A DNA stretch of 64,000 nt from Microbacterium sp. 1.5R (GTDB lineage Bacteria > Actinomycetota > Actinomycetes > Actinomycetales > Microbacteriaceae), in assembly GCF_007667425.1 (NCBI RefSeq), contig NZ_VDRC01000001.1, positions 1,197,379 through 1,261,378 of the forward strand. Reading direction: 5' to 3'. Positions 41,705-50,414 of this stretch are shown here, piece by piece (within the stretch, counting starts at the first letter, position 1; each line of letters opens with the position of its first letter). A program made the position numbers and the translations under genes. Below the pieces are notes generated by a model, which saw only the letters and a program-made list of their open reading frames with translations, searched no databases and was not told where the DNA came from.

Positions 41705-42154
41705 TCAGGCCGGCCGGGGGCGGATGACGGGGCGCCTGCGCTGCTTCGACACGGGCGTGGGTGCGGTGGCGACGATCTCCTCGACGTCGGCCGGCTCCTC
41801 CGTGACGGGAAGACGCAGCGCCTGGGTCAGCGAGAGTCCGTGGCGGGTGGTGAGGATCAGTCTGCGGAACTGCTCGTCGCCGTCGAGGTCGATCACGACG
41901 CTCGGACGATGCCGTCGGATCAGGACGAAGTCAGTGCTTCCCGCCGCCTTCCAGGTTCCGGCGGCGAGGATCCCCGGAATATGCGTTCCGGGGTTCGGCA
42001 CGCCGCGCAACCAGGTCCATGCGTCGTCGGTCAGCTGCACCTTCGTGATCGTCTCGCGGACGATCCGCAGGTTGTCACGGTGGAAGCTCGCCGCACGCTC
42101 GATCGGCGAGAGCACGATCTCGAGTTGCGTCTGGTCCAGCAGCAACGTCACCAT
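41705..42154 (-). CDS. conserved hypothetical protein
   Basis: A 149-residue soluble protein I cannot assign to a named family. It is a mix of short strands (LLLDQTQLEIVLSP, STDFVLIRRHRPSVVIDLD) ending with LTQALRLPV, which suggests a small beta-rich, PH-like fold, and finishes in a basic Arg/Pro tail. No signal peptide or membrane helix. Comparable proteins recur in actinobacteria, from memory. A CAGACT box lies 6 nt before the ATG at 42154, with no clear Shine-Dalgarno site. Confidence 0.7.
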   Translation of the reverse strand: MVTLLLDQTQLEIVLSPIERAASFHRDNLRIVRETITKVQLTDDAWTWLRGVPNPGTHIPGILAAGTWKAAGSTDFVLIRRHRPSVVIDLDGDEQFRRLILTTRHGLSLTQALRLPVTEEPADVEEIVATAPTPVSKQRRRPVIRPRPA

Positions 42155-42285
42155 GCCCCCAGTCTGCCAGCGGCACCCTGCCAGTTGTCTGCGTCTTCTT
42201 CACAGGACAGCAACGATCCGTTGTGTCTACCAGCCATGCGCGCTCTTCCATTCCGATGTTCCGCTCGAGTTTCGAACAAATCTAC

Positions 42286-42291
42286 TAAACT
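42286..42291 (+). promoter_or_regulatory. -10 box, likely leaderless start
   Basis: TAAACT is 6 nt before the ATG at 42298 in a locally AT-rich stretch. Confidence 0.55.
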
Positions 42292-42297
42292 CCGAGC

Positions 42298-43854
42298 ATG
42301 ACCTCCACCGCCGATGCAGATTTCGAGCAGCGCACGACGCTGCTCGACGCGTGGTTGGAGACACGCCGCCAGATCGCGCAGCTCGAGGCGCGCGCGTCCC
42401 GCCTCCTCGCTGAGAGGATGCGGATCGGTCAGCGGGATGCCGCGGAGCACCCGTTCCATCGCGACACGATCCACCGGTCGATGGTCGCGGAATACGCCGC
42501 GGCCGGCCGCATCGCCAACGGCACAATGGAGTACGCGTTCACCGACGCCGCGTTCCTCGAGAAGGGGCATCCCGAGGTGCTCGCCGCGTTGCGGGCAGGA
42601 GCGATCACCGCGAGTCACGTGCGTGAGATCGTTCGCGCGAGCGGCGTCGTCCGCGAGGCGATCAACAACGGCAGGGCGGATGCCGGAGTGCTTGCGACCT
42701 TCGACACGGCAGCCCGCGTCGTGGCGGAGGCGGAGACGCCGGCACGCACCGCGGCGCACCTGAAGCGCCTCGCCGCGGCCTTGGCGGACGCGACCGTGGT
42801 CGAGCGGCATGAGCGAGCGCGATCGGAGCGAATGGTGACCATGCGCTCCGTGGACGACGGTCTCGCGCTGCTCACGGTCGTGCTCCCCGAGCACCTCGCC
42901 AGCGCGATCATGGACAGGCTCACTCAGCTCGCCCGGGGAGTGGTCGCTGCTCGTCGGACGCCGACGGCGCGCCCGACGGACGGCGAACAGCAGGCCCAGC
43001 TCCTCGGCGCAGTCGACCACACGGCGATCTTCGCCGACGGCACCTTCACGACCGATCCCGATGGACATGCGACGGCGGAGACGCACGAGCAGTCGCAGAG
43101 CCGCGATGGTGCCTCAGATTCGGACGCGTCCACTGACTCGGACTCGAACGCACACGCCGGCTCAGACGTCAGCGCCAGCCCCAGCCCCAGCCCCAGCGCC
43201 AGCCCCAGCTCCAGCTCCAGCTCCGGCTCCGGCTCCAGCTCCAGCGTCAGCCCCAGCGCCAGCCCCTTAGACCCGCGCACGCTCGACCAGGTACGTGCCG
43301 ATCTGTTCGCCGACCTGCTGCTCACGGCTGCCACGAGTACGGCGAATGGTCCGGGTCTCGACAACATCCAGGGGCGCATACAGGTCACGGTCGCGGCGAC
43401 CACGCTCGCCGGCCTCGACGAACGGCCTGCGGAGCTCGACGGTCGGGGACCTCTGCACCCCGACATCGCGCGCGACCTCGCCGGGCGCAACCTCGGGTGG
43501 TCGCGCCTGTTCCTCGACGCGACCGGCCTCGTGACCGAGACCGACACCTACACCCCCTCTGAGCCGATGCGGCGGTTCTTGAGAGCGAGGGACCAGCATT
43601 GCCGCTTTCCCGGGTGCAGGATGCCGGTGCACCGCTGCCAGATCGATCACACGCATGATCATGCGAAGGGTGGCCGCACCGAAGTCCACAACCTCGGGCA
43701 CCTGTGCGCGAGTCATCACGTGCTCAAACATCCCGACATGGCGGGTGAATGTCGCTGGTCAGCGCGACAGCTCCCTGACGGAACCATCGACTGGATCAGC
43801 CCGCTCGGGCGAAGCTACCGCGATTCGCCGACGCGACGAGTCATATTCGTCTGA
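42298..43854 (+). CDS. DUF222 HNH endonuclease-like protein
   Basis: A 518-residue protein of the actinobacterial DUF222-HNH family. The long N-terminal helical DUF222 region (about 1-230) is followed by a disordered Ser/Asp/Pro segment, including residues 292-323 of S-P/A/S dipeptides encoded by hexanucleotides. The C-terminal HNH finger is complete: CRFPGC, then CQIDHTHDHAKGG with the catalytic His, then NLGHLCASHHVLKH. The family is abundant in these genomes, its biological role unresolved. TAAACT before the ATG suggests a leaderless transcript. Confidence 0.92.
   Translation: MTSTADADFEQRTTLLDAWLETRRQIAQLEARASRLLAERMRIGQRDAAEHPFHRDTIHRSMVAEYAAAGRIANGTMEYAFTDAAFLEKGHPEVLAALRAGAITASHVREIVRASGVVREAINNGRADAGVLATFDTAARVVAEAETPARTAAHLKRLAAALADATVVERHERARSERMVTMRSVDDGLALLTVVLPEHLASAIMDRLTQLARGVVAARRTPTARPTDGEQQAQLLGAVDHTAIFADGTFTTDPDGHATAETHEQSQSRDGASDSDASTDSDSNAHAGSDVSASPSPSPSASPSSSSSSGSGSSSSVSPSASPLDPRTLDQVRADLFADLLLTAATSTANGPGLDNIQGRIQVTVAATTLAGLDERPAELDGRGPLHPDIARDLAGRNLGWSRLFLDATGLVTETDTYTPSEPMRRFLRARDQHCRFPGCRMPVHRCQIDHTHDHAKGGRTEVHNLGHLCASHHVLKHPDMAGECRWSARQLPDGTIDWISPLGRSYRDSPTRRVIFV
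43171..43266. repeat. in-frame hexanucleotide tract
   Basis: Sixteen consecutive 6-bp units of AGC-NCC type (AGCCCC, AGCTCC, AGCGCC, GGCTCC variants). Unit changes keep the frame, so the linker length of the HNH protein could vary by slippage. Confidence 0.85.
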
Positions 43855-43952
43855 TAGTCAGACCAGCCCCGCTCCCGGGGTCCACCGCGGTTCGCCGGAC
43901 GCGGGATCACGCGTCCCGCGGACCAGTCGCAGACGCAGAATCATGCGCCCTG

Positions 43953-44041
<89 letters not shown>

Positions 44042-44125
44042 CAGAATCCCCCGCCTGTACCCGCTTCGCATCCACCCGGTCCGGCCCGGCCTGGCCGTGA
44101 GGCGGGCACGGGACCGCGCGACGGC

Positions 44126-45448
44126 TCAGGCAGTCGCCGCAGCCGTAGCCGCCGCCGCAGCGGGAAGCGCCGCCTCGATGCGCTGCAGCTCGTCGTCACC
44201 GTGTGCTGCCGTGAGGAACCACGCCTCGAAGACGCTCGGCGGCAGAGCGACGCCCTGTTCGCGCATGCTGTGGAAGAACGGCGCATAGCGGAACGACTGC
44301 TGCGCCTGCGCCTCCGCGTAATCGCGCGGAGCGCTGTCGCGGAAGAACGCGCTGAAAAGACTGCCCGCGTGGGCGATGGCGTGCGCGACACCGGCGTCCG
44401 TCAGCGCGGCATCCAGTGCGGAGGCGATGCGGGAGGCCGCGGCATCCACCGTTGCGTACACCTCCGGGGTCGCCAGCCGAAGGGTCGCGAGTCCCGCCGC
44501 CACCGAGAGCGGATTCCCCGACAGGGTGCCCGCCTGGTAGACCGGACCGACCGGCGCCAACATGTCCATCACATCCGCGCGTCCGCCGAGCGCGGCGAGC
44601 GGCATCCCGCCACCGACGACCTTGCCGAACGTGAAGATGTCCGGTCGATAGTCCTCGCCCGCCGCGGCCTGCAGCCCCCAGAACCCCGCCGGGTGCACAC
44701 GGAATCCGGTCAGCACCTCGTCGATGATCATCAACGCGCCATGCCGGTGCGCGACGTCCGCGAGGAAGCGGTTGAACCCCGGCTCCGGCGTCACGACGCC
44801 CATGTTGGCTGCGGCAGCCTCGACGATGACGGCGGCGATCCGGTCGCCGTGCTCAGCGAAGACCGCTTCCAGCGCCGCACGGTCGTTGTAGTCGATGACG
44901 AGGGTCTGCGCGGCGATCGGCGCGGGCACACCGGCCGATCCCGGCAGGGCGAGCGTCGCGACTCCGGAACCCGCCGCTGCCAGCAGCCCGTCGGAATGCC
45001 CGTGGTAGTGGCCGGCGAACTTCACGAGCAGGTCGCGGCCGGTCGCGCCTCGCGCCAACCGGATCGCCGTCATCGTCGCCTCGGTACCCGTCGACACCAG
45101 TCGCACGCGCTCGATCGGCGCGGCATCGCCGACGCGCACACGGCCGGCGATCAGCTCCGCCAGTTCCACCTCGCCCTCCGTCGGGGCACCGAACGACAGA
45201 CCGCGGGTGGCGGCCTCCTGCACAGCGGCCACGACCTCCGGGTGAGCGTGCCCCAGCAGCGCAGGACCCCACGAGGCCACGAGATCGACGTACTCCACGC
45301 CGGCGGCATCCGTCACGAGCGCGCCCCGCGCCGATGCGAGGAACCGCGGCGTCCCGCCGACCGAACCATAGGCCCGCACCGGCGAATTCACGCCTCCGGG
45401 AATCACCGCACGGGCAGCGGAGAACAGGTCGTCATTGCGGTCGGTCAC
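44126..45448 (-). CDS. hemL: glutamate-1-semialdehyde 2,1-aminomutase
   Basis: A 440-residue PLP enzyme giving 5-aminolevulinate from glutamate-1-semialdehyde. The Schiff-base lysine is Lys276 in [14 protein letters not shown], Asp243 in [10 protein letters not shown] binds the pyridine nitrogen, and [15 protein letters not shown] forms the phosphate site. GTG at 45448 is served by GAGGAG 6 nt upstream. It is the last gene of the heme cluster, 140 bp after hemB. The C-terminus ends in an Ala/Thr-rich tail of about 10 residues. Confidence 0.97.
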   Translation of the reverse strand: MTDRNDDLFSAARAVIPGGVNSPVRAYGSVGGTPRFLASARGALVTDAAGVEYVDLVASWGPALLGHAHPEVVAAVQEAATRGLSFGAPTEGEVELAELIAGRVRVGDAAPIERVRLVSTGTEATMTAIRLARGATGRDLLVKFAGHYHGHSDGLLAAAGSGVATLALPGSAGVPAPIAAQTLVIDYNDRAALEAVFAEHGDRIAAVIVEAAAANMGVVTPEPGFNRFLADVAHRHGALMIIDEVLTGFRVHPAGFWGLQAAAGEDYRPDIFTFGKVVGGGMPLAALGGRADVMDMLAPVGPVYQAGTLSGNPLSVAAGLATLRLATPEVYATVDAAASRIASALDAALTDAGVAHAIAHAGSLFSAFFRDSAPRDYAEAQAQQSFRYAPFFHSMREQGVALPPSVFEAWFLTAAHGDDELQRIEAALPAAAAATAAATA

Positions 45449-45588
45449 AGCACACTCCTCAGACGTCGCCGGAGAATTCCGGCACCCTCCAGGCTAGCCC
45501 GCGCGCCTGGGGGCGGGACTCAGGTGCGCCACCGCATCGGGGCCACGGGCGACCAGCCGGACGACCAGCCGCGTGGCCGACCGAACCG

Positions 45589-46566
45589 TCAGCCTCGCAG
45601 CCAGCGAGCCGCCTCCGTCGCCCAGTACGTCAGCAAGGCATCTGCTCCCGCGCGGCGGATCGAGAGCAACGACTCCAGGATCGAGGCACGCCGATCGATC
45701 CAGCCGTTCGCCGCGGCAGCCTCGACCATCGCGTACTCGCCGGACACCTGGTAGGCCCACACGGGCACCTGCACGGTGTCGCGGACCTCGCGCAGCACGT
45801 CGAGGAAGCCCATCGCCGGCTTGACCATGACGATGTCGGCGCCCTCCTGCTCGTCGACGACCGCCTCGCGCACGCCCTCGCGACGGTTGCCGGGGTCGAG
45901 CTGGTACGTGCGGCGGTCACCGCGCAGCTGGGAGTCGACCGCCTCGCGGAACGGTCCGTAGAACGCACTCGCGTACTTCGCGGCGTACGCCAACAGAAGC
46001 GTGTCGGTGAAGCCCTCGGCGTCGAGGGCACGGCGGATCACGGCGACCTGGCCGTCCATCATCCCGGAGAGACCCAGCAGCTGCGAGCCGGCACGCGCCT
46101 GCGACAGGGCCATCGACGTGTACCGCTCGAGGGTGGCGTCGTTGTCGACGGATCCGTCGGCGGCGAGCACACCGCAATGGCCGTGATCGGTGAACTCGTC
46201 GAGGCAGAGATCGGTCTGCACGACCAGCGCATCGCCCACCTCGGCGGCCAGCACCTCCGTCGCCACGTTGAGGATGCCCTTCGGGTCGTCTGCCCCCGAG
46301 CCGCGCGCATCGCGCACCGCCGGCACGCCGAACAGCATCACACCGCCGACACCGGCCTCTGCGGCCTCGGTCGCGACCGCGCGGAGCGAATCGAGCGAGT
46401 GCTGGGCGACACCGGGCATCGACCCGATGGGCTGCGCATCGGTCAGCCCCTCACGCACGAAGAGCGGAAGAACGAGCTGCCGCGGCTCCACGGACGTCTC
46501 CCGGACGAGACCGCGCATCGCCGGCGACTGACGCAGCCGCCGCATCCTCACATCGGGGAAGCTCAT
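45589..46566 (-). CDS. hemB: delta-aminolevulinic acid dehydratase (porphobilinogen synthase)
   Basis: A 325-residue enzyme condensing two aminolevulinates. Active lysines are Lys197 (LAYAAKYASAFYGPF) and Lys249 (MVKPAMGFLD). The metal loop reads DLCLDEFTDHGHCG: Cys121 and Cys131 are kept, while Asp123 replaces the middle zinc cysteine, a form common in actinobacteria as far as I recall. The ATG overlaps the hemD stop (ATGA), so the genes are translationally coupled. Confidence 0.97.
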   Translation of the reverse strand: MSFPDVRMRRLRQSPAMRGLVRETSVEPRQLVLPLFVREGLTDAQPIGSMPGVAQHSLDSLRAVATEAAEAGVGGVMLFGVPAVRDARGSGADDPKGILNVATEVLAAEVGDALVVQTDLCLDEFTDHGHCGVLAADGSVDNDATLERYTSMALSQARAGSQLLGLSGMMDGQVAVIRRALDAEGFTDTLLLAYAAKYASAFYGPFREAVDSQLRGDRRTYQLDPGNRREGVREAVVDEQEGADIVMVKPAMGFLDVLREVRDTVQVPVWAYQVSGEYAMVEAAAANGWIDRRASILESLLSIRRAGADALLTYWATEAARWLRG

Positions 46567-47354
46567 GGTGCCAGCTCGTCCGCCGCGTGCGGGAGCGTGA
46601 AGCTCGACACGGCCTCGATGAGGGCGTCCACCGTCTGCCGGTCGGCGATCACCGTGATCGGAAGGCCGGCCTTGTCGGCATCCCGCGCGGTGCGCGGCCC
46701 GATGGCCGCGAGGAGGGTGTCGTCGGGGATGCGGGGGAACTGCTCGCGCACCTGCGCGGCGACGGACCCGCTCGTGATGAGGATCGCATTGATGCGCCCG
46801 TTCTCCACGTCGCGCTTGATGCGATCCGTGACCGGCACGCCCACGGTGCGGTAGGCGACGACGCTGTCGACATCGTGCCCCGCCTCCTGCAGCAGCACGC
46901 TCAGCACGGGCTTCGCGATCTCGCTGCGGAGGGCGAGGATGCGGCGCGGCTGCGTCTCGAGGGCGATGAGCTGCTCGGCCATCCCCTCGGCGGAGTTGTC
47001 CTGCTCAGGGACGAGCGCGACCTCGTAGCCGACTGCCTGCAGAGCGGCCGCCGTCGTCTCTCCCACCGCGGCGATCTTCGTGCTGCGGGGCACGACGGCG
47101 CGGTGCGCGAACATGACATCGACGGTCGTCGCACTCGTGACGGTCAGCCAGTCGTAAGCGCCGTCCGCGAGCTGCGCCAGCGCGACGTCCAGCGTCGCCT
47201 GGTCGGTCGTCGGGGCGAAGTTGATGAGCGGCGCGACCACGGGAACCGCCCCCTGAGCGCGCAGGCTCGCGGCGACGCCATCGCCCCACGGGCCACCGCG
47301 GGGCACGAGGATGCGCCATCCGCTCAGCGGTCGGTCCTGCTTCGAATCAGTCAT
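46563..47354 (-). CDS. hemD: uroporphyrinogen-III synthase
   Basis: A 263-residue two-domain enzyme that closes and flips ring D of hydroxymethylbilane. Recognisable segments are WRILVPRGGPWGDGVAASL, VTSATTVDVMF and AIGPRTARDADKAGLPITVIA near the C-terminus. This family is poorly conserved, and the assignment gains from gene order: hemC overlaps it by 4 bp upstream and hemB by 4 bp downstream. Confidence 0.93.
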   Translation of the reverse strand: MTDSKQDRPLSGWRILVPRGGPWGDGVAASLRAQGAVPVVAPLINFAPTTDQATLDVALAQLADGAYDWLTVTSATTVDVMFAHRAVVPRSTKIAAVGETTAAALQAVGYEVALVPEQDNSAEGMAEQLIALETQPRRILALRSEIAKPVLSVLLQEAGHDVDSVVAYRTVGVPVTDRIKRDVENGRINAILITSGSVAAQVREQFPRIPDDTLLAAIGPRTARDADKAGLPITVIADRQTVDALIEAVSSFTLPHAADELAP

Positions 47355-48364
47355 GAAGAATGCTCTCGGGAGACAAGGTCAGCCGCCCCTTGTTCGAGCA
47401 GCCGACGGGCAAGAGTTAACCCGAGCTCGCGCGCTGCGCGCATCGGGTCTGCGCCATCGGCAGCATCCGCATCATTGCCACTGCCGTTCCGACGAATATA
47501 CTCCCCGTTCAGCACCTCGGTGACGTCGAGCCCGATCCTGCGCTCGCCCTCGGGGGCGTAGACCACCGTCCTGACCCGGATCTCATCGCCTGACAGCACC
47601 GCGTGCGCGGCCATCGGCGCCTGGCAGCCGGCGTCCAGGCCTTCGAGCACGGCGCGCTCCACGGTCACCGCGAGACGCGTGTCGTGGTCGTCGAGCGCGG
47701 CGAGCGCTTCGAGCAGCTCGGCAGGGGCATCGGCGAGGGTCTCCACACCGAGCGCGCCCTGCCCGGGTGCCGTGGGCCACTCAGCGAGGCCGAGCTCCTC
47801 GCGGTGCAGCGGCGAGTCGCTCCCGAGGCGCGAGAGTCCCGCGGCGGCGAGGATCACGGCATCCAGTTCGCCCGTGGCCACGCGTTGCAGACGCGAGTCG
47901 ACGTTGCCGCGGATGTCGACGACCTGGGCATGCGGCGCACGCCGCTGCACCTGGGCGATGCGGCGGGGCGAGCCGGTGCCGACCGTGCTGCCCGTGCGCA
48001 GCTCGTGCAGCGGCGTGCCGCCGCGTGTGATCGCGACGTCCCGGGCGTCGACACGCGGCGGAGTCGCCGCGATCGTGAGTCCTTCGGGGATCGCGGTGGG
48101 CAGATCCTTGAGCGAATGCACCAGGAAGTCGCACTCACCGGCGAACAGCGCCTCGCGCAGCCGGGTCGCGAAGATCCCCTGGCCGCCGATCTCCGACAGA
48201 GACGCACGGTTCGTGTCGCCCTCGCTCGTGATCGGCACGAGCTCGACACGGCGACCGGAGACCTTCTCGAGGGCGGCGGCGACGTGACCGGACTGCGCCT
48301 GCGCGAGCGCGCTGCGACGGGTGCCCAGCCGGATCGGGGAGGACGGCGAAGACGAAGTACTCAT
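47351..48364 (-). CDS. hemC: hydroxymethylbilane synthase (porphobilinogen deaminase)
   Basis: A 337-residue enzyme polymerising four porphobilinogens. The cofactor-carrying Cys247 lies in EGLDAGCQAPMAAHA, catalytic Asp87 in HSLKDLPT, and GSPRRIAQ and RGNVDSRL bind the chain. The last 25 residues contain a Gly/Asp/Ala insertion (GNDADAADGADP) before the terminal helix. It starts 7 bp after hemQ and overlaps hemD. Confidence 0.97.
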   Translation of the reverse strand: MSTSSSPSSPIRLGTRRSALAQAQSGHVAAALEKVSGRRVELVPITSEGDTNRASLSEIGGQGIFATRLREALFAGECDFLVHSLKDLPTAIPEGLTIAATPPRVDARDVAITRGGTPLHELRTGSTVGTGSPRRIAQVQRRAPHAQVVDIRGNVDSRLQRVATGELDAVILAAAGLSRLGSDSPLHREELGLAEWPTAPGQGALGVETLADAPAELLEALAALDDHDTRLAVTVERAVLEGLDAGCQAPMAAHAVLSGDEIRVRTVVYAPEGERRIGLDVTEVLNGEYIRRNGSGNDADAADGADPMRAARELGLTLARRLLEQGAADLVSREHSS

Positions 48365-48371
48365 GGAAGAC

Positions 48372-49049
48372 CTACTGCAGCACGTCCGCGATCTCGTCGA
48401 AGCGGAGACGGCGGCCGGTGTAGAAGGGCACCTCCTCCTTCACGTACAGCCGCGCGTCGGTGTATCGCAGGTCGCGCATCATGTCGACGAGATCGGTGAG
48501 CTCGTCGGCCTCCATCGGCAGGATCCACTCGTAGTCGCCGAGCGCGAACGCGGCGACCGTGTTCGCGATGACACCGGTGAACGCCGCACCCTTGCGCCCG
48601 TGGTCGGCGAGCATCGTCCGGCGCTCGCCCTCCGGCGCGAGGTACCACTCCGGCGTGCGGACGAACGGGTACAGGCACAGCCAGTCCTTCGGCTCGACGC
48701 CGCGCAGGAAGCCCGGGACGTGAGAGCGGTTGAACTCGGCATCGCGATGCACCCCCATGACGTTCCACACGGGCAGCAGAGTGCGCAGCAGTTCGGTGCG
48801 GCGCAGCCGCCGCAGCGCACGCTGCAGCTCCTCCGCCGTGTCGCCGTGCAGCCAGACCATGAGGTCGGCGTCGGCCTTGAGTCCGGAGACGTCGTAGAAG
48901 CCGCGCACCGTCACGCCGGAGTCCTCGATGTACGAGACGATCGTCTCGAGCTCGGTGGAGTCGGCCTCTGTCACCGGGGCGTCGGGGTTGCGTCGCCACA
49001 CGGCCCACAGAGTGAAGCCGGACGGGTTCTCTTCGTGCTCAACGGACAT
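48372..49049 (-). CDS. hemQ: coproheme decarboxylase
   Basis: A 225-residue chlorite-dismutase-fold enzyme converting coproheme III to heme b, diagnostic of the coproporphyrin-dependent route of Gram-positives. The signature YPFVRTPEWYLAP holds Tyr127 and Trp135, and AFTGVIANTVAAFALGDYEW follows. The ATG at 49049 is preferred over 49163, because the family domain begins at GFTLWAVW and a CAGACT box lies 7 nt upstream. It begins the hemQ-hemC-hemD-hemB-hemL transcript. Confidence 0.95.
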   Translation of the reverse strand: MSVEHEENPSGFTLWAVWRRNPDAPVTEADSTELETIVSYIEDSGVTVRGFYDVSGLKADADLMVWLHGDTAEELQRALRRLRRTELLRTLLPVWNVMGVHRDAEFNRSHVPGFLRGVEPKDWLCLYPFVRTPEWYLAPEGERRTMLADHGRKGAAFTGVIANTVAAFALGDYEWILPMEADELTDLVDMMRDLRYTDARLYVKEEVPFYTGRRLRFDEIADVLQ

Positions 49050-49122
49050 GTGATCCAGTCTGCCCTCTTTTGCGCGGTGGTGGCGAACCGCCGGAACCCC
49101 TGCCGGGCGCGCAGAGCGTCGC

Positions 49123-49428
49123 TCAGCGCGAAGCGGCCCTCGCGGCGACCCAGACCACGCCACCGACGACCACGGCCAGTGCGACGGCTGCGGCAGCCGC
49201 TGCCGCAGGGTTGCGATCGGCGAAGACGCGGGCCTTCGCGATGGCGCGCTTCGACGCGTTGTCGATGCGACGAGGGAAGTTGCCCTTCACCTCGATCGCG
49301 GCGAGCGCGGCCTTGAGTTCGGCTCGCGCCGACTCCCGAGCGTCGACGATCCCCGCAGGCACCGCGGTCTTCGGCAGCGTGTCCATGGTGGGCGCCGAAC
49401 GGCGCCGAGAGATCTCAGAGTTCGTCAT
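49123..49428 (-). CDS. small DUF3618-like membrane protein
   Basis: A 101-residue protein: a polar N-terminus, an amphipathic stretch (ARAELKAALAAIEVKGNFPRRIDNA), and one C-terminal transmembrane helix (about 73-96, AAAAAAVALAVVVGGVVWVAA). The pattern fits DUF3618, a family of small actinobacterial envelope proteins found next to holin-like and YtxH-like genes, as here. It overlaps the preceding gene by 14 bp. Confidence 0.82.
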   Translation of the reverse strand: MTNSEISRRRSAPTMDTLPKTAVPAGIVDARESARAELKAALAAIEVKGNFPRRIDNASKRAIAKARVFADRNPAAAAAAAVALAVVVGGVVWVAARAASR

Positions 49429-49822
49429 CGCCGGCTTCCTTCACGATTCGGATGTCCTCGCCGACCGCCTGTGCGGGATTCTGACGACGGAGCACCTTGC
49501 GGAACTTCACGATGCCGAGCAGCGCGAAGAGCAGCACGGCGAGGATCAGGATGCCGAGCACGGCCAGCGCCGACAGCCATACGGGCCACCACGACGACAG
49601 CCCTGCGATGGCGAACACGAGGATCACCGGCACGGCCCAGAAAAGGAAGAACAGCGCGACGAGGAACCAGACAGAGCCGATGCCGGCATCCTTCGCGACC
49701 CTCGAGACCCAGGTCTTCGCCGAGTCGATCTCGGCCTTCACGAGGTTGCCGATGAGCTCGGGCAGGTCGCCGATCAGCGACAGCAGGCTGTCTTCGGCGC
49801 GATCGCGGTATCCGCGAGCCAT
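49415..49822 (-). CDS. phage holin-like (DUF1469-type) membrane protein
   Basis: A 135-residue protein with two transmembrane helices (about 46-72 and 76-100) after an amphipathic N-terminal helix (SLLSLIGDLPELIGNLVKAEIDSA). This is the layout of the actinobacterial holin-X/DUF1469 family. Despite the name no phage link is implied. The C-terminus is cytosolic and charged. Neighbours on both sides are small envelope proteins in the same orientation. Confidence 0.85.
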   Translation of the reverse strand: MARGYRDRAEDSLLSLIGDLPELIGNLVKAEIDSAKTWVSRVAKDAGIGSVWFLVALFFLFWAVPVILVFAIAGLSSWWPVWLSALAVLGILILAVLLFALLGIVKFRKVLRRQNPAQAVGEDIRIVKEAGDDEL

Positions 49823-49823
49823 G

Positions 49824-50237
49824 TCAGCTCCCGGTCTTCGCAGACGACGACGTCGAGGACTTCTTGACCGCAGGCTTCTTCGAAGCGGGCTTGTCGGCCC
49901 CGGCCTTGGCCTCGTTAACGGCGTCCTCGGTCGCGTCGACCACGTCTTCCGCGGCCTTGCGGCCTGCGGCGACGGCCGAGTCGAGTCGCTGGCCGGCGCT
50001 GCCGTTGCCCGTGGCCGACTTCGCCACCTTCTGCACGCCGTTCCAGATGGCGCCGGGGACGGCCGCAGCCTTGTCTCCGATGAAGCCCTTCGCCTTCTCC
50101 ACCTGCTCCTGCACCGGGTCGAGCTCCCAGACCTTCAGCCATTGCGTCTTGATCTGCTGGTAACGCTCGCGCCCCGCGCGGCTTCCGAGCACGTATCCCA
50201 CGCCGAGCCCTACGACGAGTCCGATCTTCCCCTTCAT
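49824..50237 (-). CDS. YtxH-like small membrane protein
   Basis: A 137-residue protein. The N-terminal glycine-rich helix GLVVGLGVGYVLGSRAGRERY (about residues 6-26, last residues polar) is the YtxH hallmark; an amphipathic helical part and a basic Lys/Ala/Ser tail rich in KK pairs follow. These proteins are stress-linked in some bacteria. It starts the three-gene envelope set lying inside the heme cluster. Confidence 0.85.
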   Translation of the reverse strand: MKGKIGLVVGLGVGYVLGSRAGRERYQQIKTQWLKVWELDPVQEQVEKAKGFIGDKAAAVPGAIWNGVQKVAKSATGNGSAGQRLDSAVAAGRKAAEDVVDATEDAVNEAKAGADKPASKKPAVKKSSTSSSAKTGS

Positions 50238-50414
50238 GGGGTCTCCTCACGTTGTTCCGGTATGAACGCCCTCGGGCGAACCGGCGGCTCGGCGCCGCCT
50301 GACAGGTGTCCAGAGTAACGCCGTATGCCGTTTTCGGCATCTATCGGGGGGAGGGTTGACAGATCGGCGTCGAGCGGTCAGGGCAGCGACCCTCGCGGGT
50401 CTCGCCCTGTGCGA

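Noticed and set aside
49415..49822. Holin-like gene taken as prophage remnant
   Set aside because: Neighbours are housekeeping heme and envelope genes; no integrase, lysin or structural phage gene is near.
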